Made by a program: the position numbers and the translations under genes
Assembly: GCF_002846365.1 (NCBI RefSeq)
Contig: NZ_PJMW01000002.1
Coordinates: 3,100,001 to 3,164,000 of the forward strand
Length of the DNA stretch: 64,000 bases
Source: Nocardia fluminea
GTDB taxonomy: Bacteria > Actinomycetota > Actinomycetes > Mycobacteriales > Mycobacteriaceae
Reading direction: 5' to 3'
Part shown: in pieces, positions 36,118 through 45,406 of the stretch
Layout: every line of letters starts with the position of its first letter
Position numbering within the stretch: the first letter of the stretch is position 1
Notes under the pieces: generated by a model
The model's database searches: none
Told to the model about the DNA's origin: nothing
Seen by the model: only the letters and a program-made list of their open reading frames with translations

Positions 36118-36133
36118 TGCTGAGTACACAGCA
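36118..36133. promoter_or_regulatory. Imperfect palindrome upstream of the dioxygenase gene
   Basis: TGCTGAGTACACAGCA has matching 5-bp arms TGCTG/CAGCA around a GTAC centre, with only the two A positions mismatched. It lies 33 bp ahead of the dioxygenase start, where an operator or activator site would be expected. No regulator gene is adjacent. Confidence 0.3.
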
Positions 36134-36165
36134 AACCGATCGAGAACGAATTGAAGGTGACCCCC

Positions 36166-37095
36166 ATGACGGTCGACACTGCCACCGAAACCACCCTGAC
36201 GGTGACCAAGCTCGGCGCCCACATCGGCGCGCAGATCGATGGTGTCCGGCTCGGCGGTGACCTGGACGCGGCGACCGTAGCGAAGATCCGTCGTGCGCTC
36301 AACGAGCACAAGGTGATCTTCTTCCGCGGTCAGCAGCATCTCACCGAGGACGGTCAGTACGAATTCGCGCAGCTGCTCGGCAGCCCCACCACCCCGCACC
36401 CGACGGTGAAGTCCGCCGGTGTGAAGAGCCTGGCCATCGACTCCGAGCGCAGCCGCGCCAACTCGTGGCACACCGACGTGACATTCGTCGACCGCGTACC
36501 GAAGGCGTCGATCCTGCGCGCCGAGTACCTGCCCACCTACGGCGGCTCGACCACCTGGGCGTCCACGGTCGCGGCGTACAACTCGCTGCCCGCACCGCTG
36601 AAGGTGCTGGCCGAGAACCTGCGCGCGGTGCACACCAACCTCTACGACTACGCCGGGGCGGTCGACAAGGTACGGCCTTCGCAGGTCGAGTATTCGGCGG
36701 AGTTCCAGTCCGACGTGTACGAGACCGAACACCCCGTGGTACGGGTGCACCCCGAAACCGGCGAGCGTTCGCTGCTGCTCGGCCACTTCGTGAAGCAGTT
36801 CGCCGGGATTCCGTCCCGGGAGTCGGACCAGCTGTTCCGGTTGCTGCAGGATCGGGTCACCCGCTTGGAGAACACCACCCGCTGGAACTGGTCCGAGGGC
36901 GACGTCGCGATCTGGGACAACCGCGCCACCCAGCACTACGCCATCGACGACTACGACGACCAGCCGCGTCGGCTCACCCGGATCACCCTCGCCGGTGACA
37001 TCCCGGTCGGTGTCGACGGACAGACCAGCACCGTCCTGAAGGGCAACGCCGAGGATTACTCGATCATCGAGGAAGTGGAGTTGCTCGCAAGCTGA
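36166..37095 (+). CDS. TauD-family 2-oxoglutarate dioxygenase (alkylsulfatase Rv3406-like)
   Basis: A 309-residue Fe(II)/2-oxoglutarate enzyme. The metal ligands are His102 and Asp104 in WHTDVTF and His257 in [13 protein letters not shown]; Arg272 in LTRITL is placed to bind 2-oxoglutarate. Whole segments ([34 protein letters not shown]) recall M. tuberculosis Rv3406, which cleaves alkyl sulfates to aldehyde and sulfate. ATG 36166 is preceded by GAAGG; the longer in-frame start at TTG 36151 lacks a ribosome site. Sulfur scavenging is the likely role. Confidence 0.9.
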   Translation: MTVDTATETTLTVTKLGAHIGAQIDGVRLGGDLDAATVAKIRRALNEHKVIFFRGQQHLTEDGQYEFAQLLGSPTTPHPTVKSAGVKSLAIDSERSRANSWHTDVTFVDRVPKASILRAEYLPTYGGSTTWASTVAAYNSLPAPLKVLAENLRAVHTNLYDYAGAVDKVRPSQVEYSAEFQSDVYETEHPVVRVHPETGERSLLLGHFVKQFAGIPSRESDQLFRLLQDRVTRLENTTRWNWSEGDVAIWDNRATQHYAIDDYDDQPRRLTRITLAGDIPVGVDGQTSTVLKGNAEDYSIIEEVELLAS

Positions 37096-37163
37096 ACTAT
37101 CGGTTCGCCGCCGGGCCCGCACGTGCGCGGCGTCACCGGGGGTCGCACTGCGATACTGCCTGC

Positions 37164-38375
37164 ATGAGTATTCGGCCGTTGGACGGAGTGCGCGTCCTGG
37201 AACTCGGTAATTATGTTGCCGCTCCCACTGCCGGACGTATTCTCGGCGACTTCGGCGCCGAGGTGATCAAGGTGGAGCGCCCCGGTACGGGCGACGAATT
37301 GCGCAACTGGCGGTTGTACGGTGGCGATACCTCGATGTTGTATCGCACCGTCAATCGCAACAAGAAGTCGATCGTGCTCGATCTGCGTACCGAGGCGGGA
37401 CGCGCGATCGTGCTCGACCTGGTGAAACAGTGCGATGTGCTGCTGGAGAACTTCCGGCCGGGAATGCTCGAGAAGTGGGGACTCGGGCCCGACGTGCTCG
37501 AGGAAGCGAATCCGAAGCTGGTGCTCACGCGGATCTCGGCATACGGGCAGACCGGGCCGATGGCCGCGCGGCCAGGATTCGCCGCCGTCGCGGAGGCGGT
37601 CGGTGGCCTGCGTGAGCTGGTGGGTGATCCCGATCGGCCGCCGGTGCGTACCGGGGTGTCGATCGGTGATTCGATCGCGGGCATCTACGCGGCGTTCGGG
37701 ACCGTGATGGCACTGTTCCAGCGCGAACGGGTCGCGGGGCCGGTGCCGCAGGTGGAGCGGATCATCGACGTCGCGCTCAACGAGTCGATCCTGTCGGTGA
37801 TGGAATCGCTGATTCCCGACCACCTCGCCTACGGCATCAACCGGGAGCGGGTCGGCGGTCGGATGGAAGGCATCGCGCCGTCGAACGCCTACCCGACCAG
37901 CGACGGTTACTCGATAATCATCGGTGGCAACGGCGACGCCATCTTCCAGCGCTACATGCAGGTGATCGGCCGCCCGGACCTCGCCGTCGATCCGGAACTC
38001 GCCGACAACAACGGGCGCTGGCGCAACCGCGAACGTCTCGACGCCTCGATCGCGGAATGGTCGAGCAAACACACCCGCGCGGAAGCGCTGAAACTCCTCG
38101 ACGACGCCGCGATCCCGTGCGGCCCGATCTACACCGCCGCCGACATCGTGGCCGACGAGCAGTACCGCGCACGCAATATGATCCAGATGTTCCCCGTCGA
38201 CGTGGGCGAGGCCGAACCCAAGCAGGTGGGTTTCGGCGGCATCGTCCCGGTGCTCGGGGGTGCTTCGCTGCCGATCCGCAATGTCGGCCCCGACCTGGGC
38301 GAGCACACCAGAGAGGTGCTCGGCGGGCTGCTGGGGATGAGTGAAGATCAGATCGACGCGCTGGAGGCACTGTGA
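37164..38375 (+). CDS. CoA-transferase family III (CaiB/BaiF)
   Basis: A 403-residue enzyme of the formyl-CoA-transferase family. The catalytic Asp is Asp169 in GVSIGDSIAGIYAAFG, matching the family position. Other landmarks are PLDGVRVLELGNYVAAPTAGRILGDFGAEVIKVE and TVNRNKKSIVLDLRTEAGR. It transfers CoA between carboxylic acids; the identity of the acids is not predictable. Its TGA overlaps a following short frame by four bases, with GGAGG just upstream, and an HMG-CoA-lyase-like gene follows that. Confidence 0.93.
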   Translation: MSIRPLDGVRVLELGNYVAAPTAGRILGDFGAEVIKVERPGTGDELRNWRLYGGDTSMLYRTVNRNKKSIVLDLRTEAGRAIVLDLVKQCDVLLENFRPGMLEKWGLGPDVLEEANPKLVLTRISAYGQTGPMAARPGFAAVAEAVGGLRELVGDPDRPPVRTGVSIGDSIAGIYAAFGTVMALFQRERVAGPVPQVERIIDVALNESILSVMESLIPDHLAYGINRERVGGRMEGIAPSNAYPTSDGYSIIIGGNGDAIFQRYMQVIGRPDLAVDPELADNNGRWRNRERLDASIAEWSSKHTRAEALKLLDDAAIPCGPIYTAADIVADEQYRARNMIQMFPVDVGEAEPKQVGFGGIVPVLGGASLPIRNVGPDLGEHTREVLGGLLGMSEDQIDALEAL

Positions 38376-38542
38376 CGAGGCGAGTACACGGCAGGCGCCG
38401 GCCGCCGGTGCGCAACAAGTGGGAGCCGCGCGGTCCGGGTCATGTGCGTCCGACGGTCCACCCCACTCCGGCCAGCGTGGGCGACAAACCGTGCGGTGGC
38501 GTGATGTGCGTGCCCGCGCGGGAACCGGAGCAGCGGCGGTGA
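38372..38542 (+). CDS. Small basic ORF coupled to both neighbours
   Basis: A 56-residue frame whose GTG overlaps the CoA-transferase TGA (GTGA) and whose TGA overlaps the next gene's GTG (GTGA). GGAGG lies four bases before the start. Third-position GC is about 82 percent by my count, consistent with coding in this organism. The product is rich in Arg and Pro with two Cys (PCGGVMC). I do not recognise it. The tight coupling argues it is translated, but no family evidence exists. Confidence 0.5.
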   Translation: MTRRVHGRRRPPVRNKWEPRGPGHVRPTVHPTPASVGDKPCGGVMCVPAREPEQRR

Positions 38543-39453
38543 CGGCACCGCTGTTGCGTGATGTGACGCTGCGCGACGGTTTGCAGCTCACCGGCAAGGT
38601 GCTGCCGGTGGAGCAGAAGATCGACGTGGTGCGCAGGCTGCTCGCCGCCGGTGTGCCCGCGCTGGAGATCGGTTCGATGGCGCGGCCCGATCTGGTCGCG
38701 CCGATGGCCAACTCGCTCGAGTTGATCGCGGCGCTCACCCCCGATGAACTGGCGAGATGCTGGGTCTGGGTGGCCACCCCGCGCCACGTCGAGAAGGCCG
38801 CCGCGGCGGGCGCGCGCAATTTCCAGTACTGCTTCTCGGTGTCCGACGCGCACAACAAGGTCAATATCGGCCGCGATACCGAGACCTCGGTGGCGGCGAT
38901 GCCCGAGGCGATTCGCCTGGCCCACGAGGCGGGCGGCGAGATCCAGCTGTGCCTGGCCACCGCGTTCACCTGCCCGTTCGACGGTCCTGTCGATCCCGGC
39001 CGGGTGCTCGCCATCGCGAACGACCCGCGCACCGACGGCGCCGCCGACATCGTCCTGGCCGACACTCTCGGCCAGGCCCACCCCGGTCAGGTGAGCGCTT
39101 TGGTCACCGCCGTGCGCGAGACCACCCCGCCGCGCCGCATCGTCTTCCACGGTCACGACACCTGGGGGATGGGCGTGGCCAACACACTCGCGGCCGTCGC
39201 CGCGGGCGCGACCATGGTCGACGGAGCGCTGGGCGGCCTCGGCGGCTGCCCCTTCGCGCCCGGCGCCAGCGGCAACACCGCGTCCGAGGACATCCTCTTC
39301 GCGACCAGGCCCGACTGGTTCACCCCGGCCTCGCTGGCCGACCTGGTCGGGCTCACTGAAGAACTCCTCGCCGAGCTCGGCGAGCCCAACCGCTCCCGCG
39401 CGCTGGAAGGCGCGCGCTCGGAGGCCGATGCCTTCGAGTGGGTCGTTCGCTGA
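38539..39453 (+). CDS. HMG-CoA lyase-like TIM-barrel protein
   Basis: A 304-residue lyase of the HMGL/citramalate-type fold. The substrate-binding RDVTLRDGLQ and the catalytic loop GGLGGCPFAPGASGN (Cys237) match hydroxymethylglutaryl-CoA lyase, as does the metal-binding FHGHDTWGMGVANTL. It probably cleaves a 3-hydroxyacyl-CoA to a ketone-body-type product. GGAG precedes GTG 38539, which overlaps the stop of the small ORF. With the CoA-transferase it could form a branched-chain or methylglutaconyl-CoA pathway. Confidence 0.88.
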   Translation: MTAPLLRDVTLRDGLQLTGKVLPVEQKIDVVRRLLAAGVPALEIGSMARPDLVAPMANSLELIAALTPDELARCWVWVATPRHVEKAAAAGARNFQYCFSVSDAHNKVNIGRDTETSVAAMPEAIRLAHEAGGEIQLCLATAFTCPFDGPVDPGRVLAIANDPRTDGAADIVLADTLGQAHPGQVSALVTAVRETTPPRRIVFHGHDTWGMGVANTLAAVAAGATMVDGALGGLGGCPFAPGASGNTASEDILFATRPDWFTPASLADLVGLTEELLAELGEPNRSRALEGARSEADAFEWVVR

Positions 39454-39527
39454 GAGGTCGGTAAGACCTGCGGTATCGGGGGGATCCCGGATGGCGCGGT
39501 TCACAGTGGACAGCCAGACTGGACCTC

Positions 39528-40304
39528 ATGACTTCGCACGCCATGGGGACCGAGGCCGTCGATCCGGCGGCCGCCACCGATATCGCGGCCGCCGCGCAGG
39601 ACCTGGTCAAGCTGTACGGATCGGGAGATACACAGGTCAAGGCCCTGGACGGGGTGTCGGCTGACTTCGCGAAGGGCGAGTTCACCGCGATCATGGGTCC
39701 ATCGGGTTCGGGCAAGTCGACGCTGATGCACTGCCTGGCCGGTCTCGACAGTGCCAGCGCGGGCCAGGTACGCATCGGCGACACCGCGCTCACCGGCCTG
39801 TCCGACAAGCAGATGACGGCGCTGCGGCGTGACCGGATCGGGTTCGTCTTCCAGGCGTTCAACCTGGTCCCGACGCTCACCGCGCTGGAGAACATCACTC
39901 TCCCGCTCGATATCGCGGGCCGCAAGGCCGACCAGGAATGGCTCGACACCGTGGTCAAGCGCCTCGGTCTCGGCGACCGGCTCGAGCACCGGCCGTCGGA
40001 GCTGTCCGGTGGTCAGCAGCAGCGGGTGGCGTGTGCGCGTGCCCTGGTGGGCAAGCCGGAGATCATCTTCGGTGACGAGCCGACCGGCAACCTGGACTCG
40101 CATTCCTCGGGCGAGGTGCTCTCGATCCTGCGCGCCTCGGTCGACGAGTTCGGCCAGACCGTTGTGATCGTGACCCACGATCCGCGCGCGGCCGCCTACG
40201 CCGACCGCGTCGTGTTCCTCGCCGACGGCCGCATCGTCGACGAACTGCGCGACCCGACTCAGGATTCGATCCTCGACCGGATGAAGGCGCTGGAAACCCG
40301 ATGA
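39528..40304 (+). CDS. ABC ATPase of the MacB/LolD type
   Basis: A 258-residue ATPase: Walker A GPSGSGKST, the Q-loop FVFQAFNLVPTLTALENI, signature LSGGQQQRVACARAL and Walker B IIFGDEPTGNLD. This arrangement belongs to the family that pairs with FtsX-like permeases for lipoprotein or peptide export rather than import. Its ATGA overlap with the following permease gene supports a complex. The ATG at 39528 has an N-terminal extension of about 25 residues before the ATPase core. Confidence 0.92.
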   Translation: MTSHAMGTEAVDPAAATDIAAAAQDLVKLYGSGDTQVKALDGVSADFAKGEFTAIMGPSGSGKSTLMHCLAGLDSASAGQVRIGDTALTGLSDKQMTALRRDRIGFVFQAFNLVPTLTALENITLPLDIAGRKADQEWLDTVVKRLGLGDRLEHRPSELSGGQQQRVACARALVGKPEIIFGDEPTGNLDSHSSGEVLSILRASVDEFGQTVVIVTHDPRAAAYADRVVFLADGRIVDELRDPTQDSILDRMKALETR

Positions 40305-42832
40305 GCTCACCCATGCGCAAGGTTGCCTTGCGTAACCTCGCCGCGCACAAGGTGCGCTTGGCATTGACGTTGCTGTCGGTGGTGCTCGGTACCGCCTTCA
40401 TCTCCGGATCGTTCGTCTTCACCGACACTCTGCAGCGCACCTTCGACGGCATTTTCGAAGGCCAGGCCCAGGGCGTGGACGTGCGGGTCGGTCCTGCCGA
40501 TCGCCAGTCGCTCGGCGTGCCGACGAATATCGTCGACGCGCTGGCCAAGACTCCCGGCGTGGCCAGGGTCGCGCCGGCCGTGAACGGCCCGGTCGTGCTG
40601 CTCGAGCCCGACGGTAAGAAGGCCGTACAGACCGGTGGCGCACCGAGTTTCGGCCTGTCCTACCTGCCGCCGGACAAGTCCGTCGAGGAGCCGGAGAAGT
40701 TCCTGTCGGGCGCCGCGCCCACGCAGCCGAACGAGATCGCGCTCAACGCCGGTGGCGCCGAGAAGGCCGGGTTGACGGTCGGCGACAAGACCAAGGTGCT
40801 GATTCCGTCCAAGGGTGACCCGTTCGAGGTGACGCTGTCGGGCATCTACGAGATGCCCGGTGCCGAGGGCGGCGGTGTGGTCGCGGTGATGTTCACCGAA
40901 CCGCAGGGCCGCAAGCTGTTCACCGACGGCTCGCACGTGGCCTACGCCGATATCGCGGCGGCACCGGGTGTCTCGGCCGATGACCTGCGCGACCAGCTCG
41001 CCGCCGGCCTGCCCAACTACAAGGTGCAGAACTCCGACGAGGTCCGCGAGGACATGAAGAAGGAGATCTCCGAGGCGCTCACCTTCATCAACTACTTCCT
41101 GCTCGCCTTCGGCGCGATCGCGCTGATCGTCGGCACGTTCATCATCTACAACACCTTCTCGATGATCGTGGCCCAGCGGTTGCGCGAACTCGCGCTGCTG
41201 CGCGCGATCGGGGCGAGTCGGCAGCAGGTCGGGCGGTCGGTCGTCGCCGAGGCGATCGTGATCGGGCTGATCGGTAGCGCGCTGGGGCTGGCCGCGGGGA
41301 TCGGGCTGGCGTACGGGTTGTCGGCGCTGCTCAACGCGTTCGATCTCGGACTGCCGACGGGGTCGCTGACGGTGTTGCCGCGGACCGCGATCGTCGCGTT
41401 GCTCGTGGGTCTGATCGTCACCGTGGCCAGTGCCTACGCGCCCGCGCGCCGGGCGGCGAAGGTGCCGCCGGTGGAGGCGATGCGGTCCGAATTCGCCAGT
41501 ATGGGTGACTCCTTGCGGCTGCGCACGATCGTCGGCGCGGTGATGGCCGTCGCCGGTGGCGTGCTCGTGTACGTGGGCGCGCAGGGCACCGGCAAGGGCT
41601 CGGCGGTCACCGTCGGCGTCGGTGCGCTCGGGCTGATTCTGGCGGTGCTGCTGGCGGCGCCCGCGTTGTCGCGGCCGATGGTGCTCGTGCTCGGGGTGCT
41701 CACCAGGCCGTTCGGCGCGATCGGGCAGATGGCGCGCAACAACGCCACGCGTAACCCGCGGCGCACCGCCGCCACCGCGTTCGCGCTCACGCTGGGCCTG
41801 ATGCTGGTCTCGGCGATCGGCATTCTCGGTGCTTCGGCGAAGACGAGTGTCGGCGTGCTCATCGACAAGGGTGTGAAGGCCGAGTACGTGCTCGCCGGTC
41901 CGCAGATGATCGGTGCGCCGATCGGTGCGGTCGACGCCGTGCGCACCGATGTTCCCGGCGTCAGTGATGTCACCGGCATCCGGATCGTCGCGTTCAAGGT
42001 AGGCGACGAGCAGATCGGCGCCACCTCACCGGATGGTCCGATTGACCCGGTGATGGACATCGACATGATCAGCGGCACCACCACGATCCCCGCCGGCGGC
42101 GCGCTCGTCGACGAGACCGAGGCGACCGAACGTGGCTGGAAGCTCGGCGACAAGATCACCATCACCAGCCTCGACAAGAAGCAGCTCGAGCTCACGATCG
42201 GCGGCATCTACGCCGACTCGCCGCTGCTCGGGCCCATGGTGGTCGATCCCGCCATCTACGAGCAGTTGATGCCGCAGAGTCTGCGCACCAATGTATTCGT
42301 GCTGGTGAAGGCCGCACCGGGTGCCGATCTCACCGCGATGCGGGCGAACCTGGAGAAGGCCACCGAACCGTTCGTGGTGGTGCAGGTCCAGGACCACGAA
42401 CAGTTCAAGGGCGCACAGGGTCAGCAGATCAACACCCTGCTCGCCATTCTCTACGGGCTGCTCGCCCTGGCGGTGGTGATCGCGGTGCTCGGCATCATCA
42501 ACACCCTGGCGCTGTCGGTGGTGGAGCGCCGGCGCGAGATCGGCATGCTGCGCGCGGTCGGCACTCAGCGCGCGCAGGTGCGTCGCACGATCTACCTGGA
42601 GTCCATGCTGATCGCCATCTTCGGCGCGATCGTCGGGCTGGTGCTGGGCATCGCGCTCGGCGTCGGATTCCTGCGCACGCTGCGCGATATGGGCATCGAC
42701 CAGATCACCATCCCGTGGTCGCAGCTGGTGATCGTGCTGATCGCCTCCGGTGTGGTCGGTGTGCTGGCCGCGGTGTGGCCGGGTGTGCGGGCCGCGCGGA
42801 CGCCGCCGTTGGCGGCTATCGCGGATCTGTAG
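40301..42832 (+). CDS. FtsX-like ABC permease with two FtsX domains
   Basis: An 843-residue membrane protein. An N-terminal membrane helix (LALTLLSVVLGTAFISGSF) precedes a large extracellular domain, followed by four helices in the middle and another four at the C-terminus, ending APARRAAKVPPVEAMRSE- and GVRAARTPPLAAIADL-type FtsX signatures. Together with the ATPase above it would form a MacB-like mechanotransmitting transporter. The extracellular parts are rich in Gly and charged residues and carry no recognisable enzyme motif. Substrate unknown. Confidence 0.9.
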   Translation: MSSPMRKVALRNLAAHKVRLALTLLSVVLGTAFISGSFVFTDTLQRTFDGIFEGQAQGVDVRVGPADRQSLGVPTNIVDALAKTPGVARVAPAVNGPVVLLEPDGKKAVQTGGAPSFGLSYLPPDKSVEEPEKFLSGAAPTQPNEIALNAGGAEKAGLTVGDKTKVLIPSKGDPFEVTLSGIYEMPGAEGGGVVAVMFTEPQGRKLFTDGSHVAYADIAAAPGVSADDLRDQLAAGLPNYKVQNSDEVREDMKKEISEALTFINYFLLAFGAIALIVGTFIIYNTFSMIVAQRLRELALLRAIGASRQQVGRSVVAEAIVIGLIGSALGLAAGIGLAYGLSALLNAFDLGLPTGSLTVLPRTAIVALLVGLIVTVASAYAPARRAAKVPPVEAMRSEFASMGDSLRLRTIVGAVMAVAGGVLVYVGAQGTGKGSAVTVGVGALGLILAVLLAAPALSRPMVLVLGVLTRPFGAIGQMARNNATRNPRRTAATAFALTLGLMLVSAIGILGASAKTSVGVLIDKGVKAEYVLAGPQMIGAPIGAVDAVRTDVPGVSDVTGIRIVAFKVGDEQIGATSPDGPIDPVMDIDMISGTTTIPAGGALVDETEATERGWKLGDKITITSLDKKQLELTIGGIYADSPLLGPMVVDPAIYEQLMPQSLRTNVFVLVKAAPGADLTAMRANLEKATEPFVVVQVQDHEQFKGAQGQQINTLLAILYGLLALAVVIAVLGIINTLALSVVERRREIGMLRAVGTQRAQVRRTIYLESMLIAIFGAIVGLVLGIALGVGFLRTLRDMGIDQITIPWSQLVIVLIASGVVGVLAAVWPGVRAARTPPLAAIADL

Positions 42833-42847
42833 GCGACACAACAGTTT

Positions 42848-42879
42848 TCGGCCCCCGGTGGATGATCGCCGGGGGCCGA
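42848..42879. terminator. Strong GC-rich hairpin after the FtsX gene
   Basis: Arms TCGGCCCCCGG (42848-42858) and CCGGGGGCCGA (42869-42879) form an 11-bp perfect stem with a 10-base loop. It lies 15 bp after the FtsX stop and before the convergent kinase-hydrolase gene, so it probably terminates one or both transcripts. No U-run follows. Confidence 0.7.
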
Positions 42880-42963
42880 CTGCGTCGGGCGGTCGAGGTA
42901 GCGTTGCTGGGTCGTCGACTCAGCGGACCTGCACGGAAGGTCGTGTCCCACGCCGAGGACGGA

Positions 42964-45312
42964 TCAACTCGACGGTGCCCAGCCCGGGTAGCGGTTCCAC
43001 CAGTCGTCGGGCGGCACTCCGAAGGAATCGCTGGGCGGGGTCAGGCCGAATTCGGTGCAGTACCCGTCGGCCAGGAGCTCGAGGACCGGACGGGCGTCGA
43101 TGGCGTTTGCCCATCGCCGGGGGAGTGCGGAATGACCGTAACGGGCGCCCAGCAGGCTGCCCGCGATCGAGCCGGTGGCATCGCTGTCACCGGAGTGGTT
43201 GACCGACAGCAGTAGTCCGGTGCGAACGATGTCGTGAGGTGCGCCGCCGAGTCCTTCGGCGGCGAGGGTGGCGAAGACGGCGATCGAGAGCGCCTCGGGG
43301 CCGATCCAGCCCTGGCCGAGCGACTCGACATCTTCGGCTGTGGGATAACGTCTTTCGCGTTCTATCCGGGTGGCCAGCCGGTGCGCGGCATTGATGGCCG
43401 CTGAGGTCTCCTCGTGTTCGGGATAGCGCGCGAGTTCGGCTCGTGTGTGGGAGAGCGCGGTGGCCAGGTCGGCGCCGCGGGCGAGTTGATAGACCAACGC
43501 CGACAGGCTGCCCGCGGGGAGCCAGCCGCTGGGGTGGCCGTGGGTGAGTGCCGCGGCGTCACAGCCGAGTTCGAAAATGGCGTCGGTAGCGGTACCGGAA
43601 CGGTCTGCGGCGTAACCGAATCCGCAGGGTGCGGCGCGCATCACGCCCCCGCTGCCTTTGGAGTTGTTGATGGGCTTGTCGCGGGTACCGAGTGGATCGG
43701 TCGGCGCGCGACGTTCGGCCGCTCGGCGTAGCGCGGTGTAGACGGAATTGGCGACGCCGCGTTGCTCGGTGAGCTCGGGGTAGCCGCTGAGTGCGCTGCG
43801 CAGCGCGAACGGTTGGTCGGGCAGCTCCGAGACCTGTCCCCGTAGCCACACGAGCATGCCCTGCTGGAGTAATCCCAGCGTCGCCCCACCGATGCCTTTC
43901 GACCTGGCCCGCACCGAGCCCTTGATCAGCGCTTCGACCGTGAACGCGGTCAGCTGGGTCTCTTCGGAGATGCGCAACGGGGCGATATCGGTCACGCCCG
44001 CCGAGCCGTACTCCGCTCGGATCTGTTGCAGTGAACGAGTTTCCACCGGTGCGCCGAGGGCATCGCCGATCGCGCCGCCGAGGAGACAACCGTGGACGCG
44101 CTGCGCCCACATTTCCACGCCCACCGCCTTGCGCGCGGCGTTGCCCGGCTCGCCGTGGCGAACCGCGGAACGCCACTGATCCCGCGACACGGTGTCCATC
44201 GGGGGGTGTGCCGCTGGATCACGCGGCGCACCCGCCGGGCGGCTGTCCGGCGCGGCTGCGGTGTGGCGAACAGCTGTCGGGTCGTGTCGCCGGGCAGCAC
44301 TGAGCCGGCTCGGCCCTTCGGGGGGCGCGGCCTCGGCGACGGGGTGGGGTGGGAACGCGGGGGATGACGTTGCGGTCGGGCGTAACTCGGTCGCGGGCGC
44401 GGCGCCCGTGGAGTAGGCGGCGGTGCGCGGGGGTTGCTCCGTGTGGATCGGGGTGGCGGCGGACCGTGCGGGGTGGCGCAGTGCCTCGGTGAGCGCGAGG
44501 GCGAACGCGGTGCAGGTGGGGAAGCGGTGCGTGGGGTCTTTGGCCATCGCCTTCGACAGGACCGTGTCGACCGCGGTGGGAAGGGCGGCGCGGCGGGTGC
44601 TGGCCGCGGGAGGCGGGGCGTTGAGGTGGCCGAGCATGACGGTGGCCGGGTTGGGGGCATCGAAGGGCCCGGTACCGGTGAGGAGGCGGAAAACCGTGCA
44701 GGCCAGCGAGTATTGATCGCCGCGGCCGTCGAGGGGCGCGCTGCTGAGCTGTTCGGGCGAGGCGTAGGCGATGGTGGCGGTGAACTGGCCGGTGCGGGTG
44801 AGGCCGCCGGTGTCGTCGAGGAGTTTCGCGATACCGAAGTCGGTCAGCACGACTCGTTCGTCGAAGCCCGCGCCGACGCCCGCGGTGTGCGACAGCAGGA
44901 TGTTGGCCGGTTTCACGTCGCGGTGCAGCACGCCCTGGCGGTGGGCGTAGTCGAGAGCACTCGCGGTCTGGGTGACGATCTGGGCGATCCGCCCGCTCCC
45001 GAACTGCTGCACCGGCACCGCCGCGGCGTCGACACCGTCCACGAACTGCATGGCGATCCAGAGACGTTCCTCGTCGAGGCCGCGGTCGTAGACGGTGATG
45101 ATGTTCGGGTGGTCGAGCTGGGCCACCAGGTCGGCTTCGCGTTCGAATCTGGCGCGGATCTCGAAGTCGGCGAACAGATCACGGTGCATCAGCTTCAACG
45201 CGGTCAGCCGCGGCAACCTGCGGTCTCTGGCCGCGTACACCGCGCCCATCCCGCCGCGTCCCAGCTCACGCTCGATGACGAAACCGGCGAACACCGCCCC
45301 GCGCCGCAACAT
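42964..45312 (-). CDS. Ser/Thr kinase fused to ADP-ribosylglycohydrolase (DraG/ARH) domain
   Basis: A 782-residue two-domain protein in one uninterrupted frame. The kinase half has Gly-loop GRGGMGAV (18-25), Lys40, HRD (130-132) and DFGIAKL. After a Pro/Thr-rich linker the ADP-ribosylglycohydrolase half starts near residue 401 with HGCLLGGAIGDALGAPVE, the family nucleotide-binding motif. Its first metal motif reads SEET at 449-452, where most relatives have DD-T, while the second metal motif SGDSDATG (707-714) is intact. No membrane helix. GAGG lies upstream of ATG 45312. The protein may join phosphorylation and removal of ADP-ribose in one molecule; the fusion is directly visible, the enzymatic activities are inferred. 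Confidence 0.92.
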   Translation of the reverse strand: MLRRGAVFAGFVIERELGRGGMGAVYAARDRRLPRLTALKLMHRDLFADFEIRARFEREADLVAQLDHPNIITVYDRGLDEERLWIAMQFVDGVDAAAVPVQQFGSGRIAQIVTQTASALDYAHRQGVLHRDVKPANILLSHTAGVGAGFDERVVLTDFGIAKLLDDTGGLTRTGQFTATIAYASPEQLSSAPLDGRGDQYSLACTVFRLLTGTGPFDAPNPATVMLGHLNAPPPAASTRRAALPTAVDTVLSKAMAKDPTHRFPTCTAFALALTEALRHPARSAATPIHTEQPPRTAAYSTGAAPATELRPTATSSPAFPPHPVAEAAPPEGPSRLSAARRHDPTAVRHTAAAPDSRPAGAPRDPAAHPPMDTVSRDQWRSAVRHGEPGNAARKAVGVEMWAQRVHGCLLGGAIGDALGAPVETRSLQQIRAEYGSAGVTDIAPLRISEETQLTAFTVEALIKGSVRARSKGIGGATLGLLQQGMLVWLRGQVSELPDQPFALRSALSGYPELTEQRGVANSVYTALRRAAERRAPTDPLGTRDKPINNSKGSGGVMRAAPCGFGYAADRSGTATDAIFELGCDAAALTHGHPSGWLPAGSLSALVYQLARGADLATALSHTRAELARYPEHEETSAAINAAHRLATRIERERRYPTAEDVESLGQGWIGPEALSIAVFATLAAEGLGGAPHDIVRTGLLLSVNHSGDSDATGSIAGSLLGARYGHSALPRRWANAIDARPVLELLADGYCTEFGLTPPSDSFGVPPDDWWNRYPGWAPSS

Positions 45313-45406
45313 CGCCTCACCCCGTCCAACGAACCCGATCGTTCGCAGCCTAGTTGGCCCGGGCGCGCGACGCTGCCGAGTCCCGTCACGTTCCCCCGGT
45401 GCCTGA

